Below are positions 6,037 to 6,527 of a stretch of DNA of 6,527 nucleotides, piece after piece (the first letter of the stretch is position 1; each line of letters opens with the position of its first letter). This DNA is from Gracilibacteraceae bacterium (GTDB lineage: Bacteria > Bacillota > Desulfitobacteriia > Desulfitobacteriales > Syntrophobotulaceae), in the NCBI GenBank assembly GCA_031274335.1, contig JAISQG010000142.1, forward strand, positions 1 to 6,527, given 5' to 3'. The translations under genes were made by a program, and so were the position numbers. The notes beneath the pieces are model-generated. The model worked only from the letters and a program-made list of their open reading frames with translations. It was not told the DNA's origin and made no database searches.

Positions 6037-6331
6037 TTACGACTCACAGCAAACAAAACAACTTAAAACATATTCAACTTTCGAGCGCGTGTTTCCATGC
6101 TCAGGCTTGTGGGACGCGCGCCCGGCCGGAATTAGTTCCGGCCGCGGGGCCGGCTGAGGAAACCGGGCGGCCTTACATCTGGGAATTGTCCGCACAGTTC
6201 ATCATCGTAACTCCCTCTGATGGAGTTTCGTTCAATCGCGGGCAGTTCCGTATACAAGAAAGCTGGATGCCCGCAGCCATCGATCGGCCGCTATAAGCGT
6301 CTGCTTTCTATTCAGAAAACAGGCGCTTTTC
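6037..6331 (+). ncRNA. Structured leader or small RNA candidate, family not recognised
   Basis: No protein gene fits here, but the stretch carries six local hairpins in a row. These are 6085-6090 with 6114-6119 (GCGCGT/ACGCGC); 6123-6131 with 6136-6144 (nine perfect pairs, TTAG loop); 6183-6189 with 6194-6200 (seven pairs, one G-U); 6209-6214 with 6222-6227 (AACTCC/GGAGTT); 6238-6244 with 6268-6274 (GCGGGCA/TGCCCGC); and a terminator-like hairpin at 6295-6328. Position between plausible promoters and a lipoprotein start suggests a 5' leader with a riboswitch or attenuator role, or a free-standing small RNA. I checked by eye for TPP, cobalamin, SAM, c-di-GMP, T-box, tmRNA, SRP and 6S signatures and saw none complete. 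The 5' end depends on which promoter is used. Confidence 0.4.
6295..6330 (+). terminator. Terminator-like hairpin upstream of the lipoprotein gene
   Basis: AAGCGTCTG (6295-6303) pairs with CAGGCGCTT (6320-6328; nine pairs with one G-U). After one C-A mismatch, TTTCT (6305-6309) pairs with AGAAA (6314-6318) around loop ATTC. The stem is followed by a short T-run only (TTTT, 6327-6330, partly within the stem), so it is a weak factor-independent terminator. AGAAAGC at 6257-6263 is complementary to GCTTTCT at 6303-6309 and could compete with the stem as an antiterminator. Confidence 0.45.
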
Positions 6332-6366
6332 TGACTATTCGGCTTTAAAAGGTTTGCCCGTGTAAC

Positions 6367-6379
6367 ATTTACTGTAAAT
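6367..6379. promoter_or_regulatory. Perfect 13-bp dyad, candidate operator
   Basis: ATTTAC-T-GTAAAT is a perfect inverted repeat with a one-base centre, ending 3 nt before the AAGGAGG Shine-Dalgarno site. A nearby GTAA (6362-6365) repeats the half-site core. It could bind a repressor, or form a small AT-rich hairpin near the ribosome site. No specific regulator can be named. Confidence 0.35.
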
Positions 6380-6397
6380 TAAAAGGAGGAACACAAC

Positions 6398-6527
6398 ATG
6401 ATTCCAGCCAAAAAAGCCGCGCTCTTCGCCTGTATTCTGGTATTCGCTCTGCTGGCCGGCTGCGGGGCGCCCGCCGCCACCACACCGCCCGCATCCACGC
6501 CGCCGCCCACGCCGGAAGCGGAAAAAG
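6398..6527 (+). CDS. Exported lipoprotein, N-terminal 43 residues only
   Basis: ATG 6398 is preceded by a strong AAGGAGG (6383-6389) at about 8 nt spacing. The frame runs open to the window end. Residues 1-22 form a clear lipoprotein signal peptide: basic start with KK at 5-6, a hydrophobic core, and lipobox LAGC (19-22) with Cys22 as the lipidated residue. Residues 23-43 are rich in Pro, Ala and Thr, a typical flexible linker between the membrane anchor and a folded domain. That domain lies outside the window, so function is unknown; a solute-binding protein of a transporter is a common possibility but is not shown. The long structured leader suggests regulated expression. Confidence 0.85.
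   Translation, partial: MIPAKKAALFACILVFALLAGCGAPAATTPPASTPPPTPEAEK

Noticed and set aside
6145..6200. TPP-riboswitch-like wording (GGGGCC..CTGAGGAAACC..ATCTGG)
   Set aside because: The resemblance to CTGAGA and ACCTGATCTGG is partial and the essential downstream GCG-AGGGAA segment is missing.
6209..6230. Hammerhead-like CTGATGG...TTTCG
   Set aside because: The core needs CTGANGA followed by a stem and GAAA; neither is present in order.
6353..6380. Promoter close to the lipoprotein gene (TTGCCC / TAAATT)
   Set aside because: Spacing is 15 nt, the -35 is poor, and transcription would begin within the Shine-Dalgarno site.

Overview
The window is about 6.5 kb of GC-rich bacterial chromosome. 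It holds the 3' part of a division and cell-wall (dcw) operon, then the gene for RNase P RNA on the opposite strand, then a roughly 500-base non-coding stretch ending in the start of a lipoprotein gene. GC-rich codon use, GTG/TTG as possible start codons, purine-rich Shine-Dalgarno sites, two lipoprotein signal peptides, a meso-diaminopimelate-type MurE (DNPR motif) and a class A RNase P RNA together fit a GC-rich member of the Firmicutes outside the Bacilli (Clostridia or Negativicutes-like). That placement is inference; nothing here names a genus.

Region 1 (1-5394, + strand): rsmH (5' end outside the window), ftsL, murE, murF and a gene for a lipoprotein-type metallo-beta-lactamase-fold protein. 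The genes abut or overlap (3, -14, 0 and -1 nt), so they very likely form one translationally coupled operon. RsmH methylates 16S rRNA, FtsL is a divisome scaffold, and MurE and MurF carry out successive amino-acid additions to the UDP-MurNAc peptide. Two usual members are missing from their usual places. No ftsI/spoVD penicillin-binding protein lies between ftsL and murE, and murF is followed by the MBL lipoprotein rather than by mraY.

Region 2 (5421-5817, - strand): rnpB, about 361 nt, recognisable from its universally conserved segments and a perfect 9-bp P1 helix. Its sigma-70-type promoter (TTGACG, 17 nt, TAAAAT) places the transcription start at the first base of P1. It converges on the dcw operon with only 26 bp between them and no visible terminator.

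Region 3 (5818-6397): no convincing protein gene. It contains a single REP-like GTAG-plus-hairpin element, an AT-rich stretch leading into one or two rightward promoters, a series of six hairpins over about 245 nt ending in a terminator-like hairpin with a competing upstream pairing, and a 13-bp perfect dyad just before a strong Shine-Dalgarno site. The series looks like a structured leader RNA (possible riboswitch or attenuator) or a separate small RNA. I could not match it to a known family.

Region 4 (6398-6527): the first 43 codons of an exported lipoprotein with a Pro/Thr-rich linker, cut by the window end.
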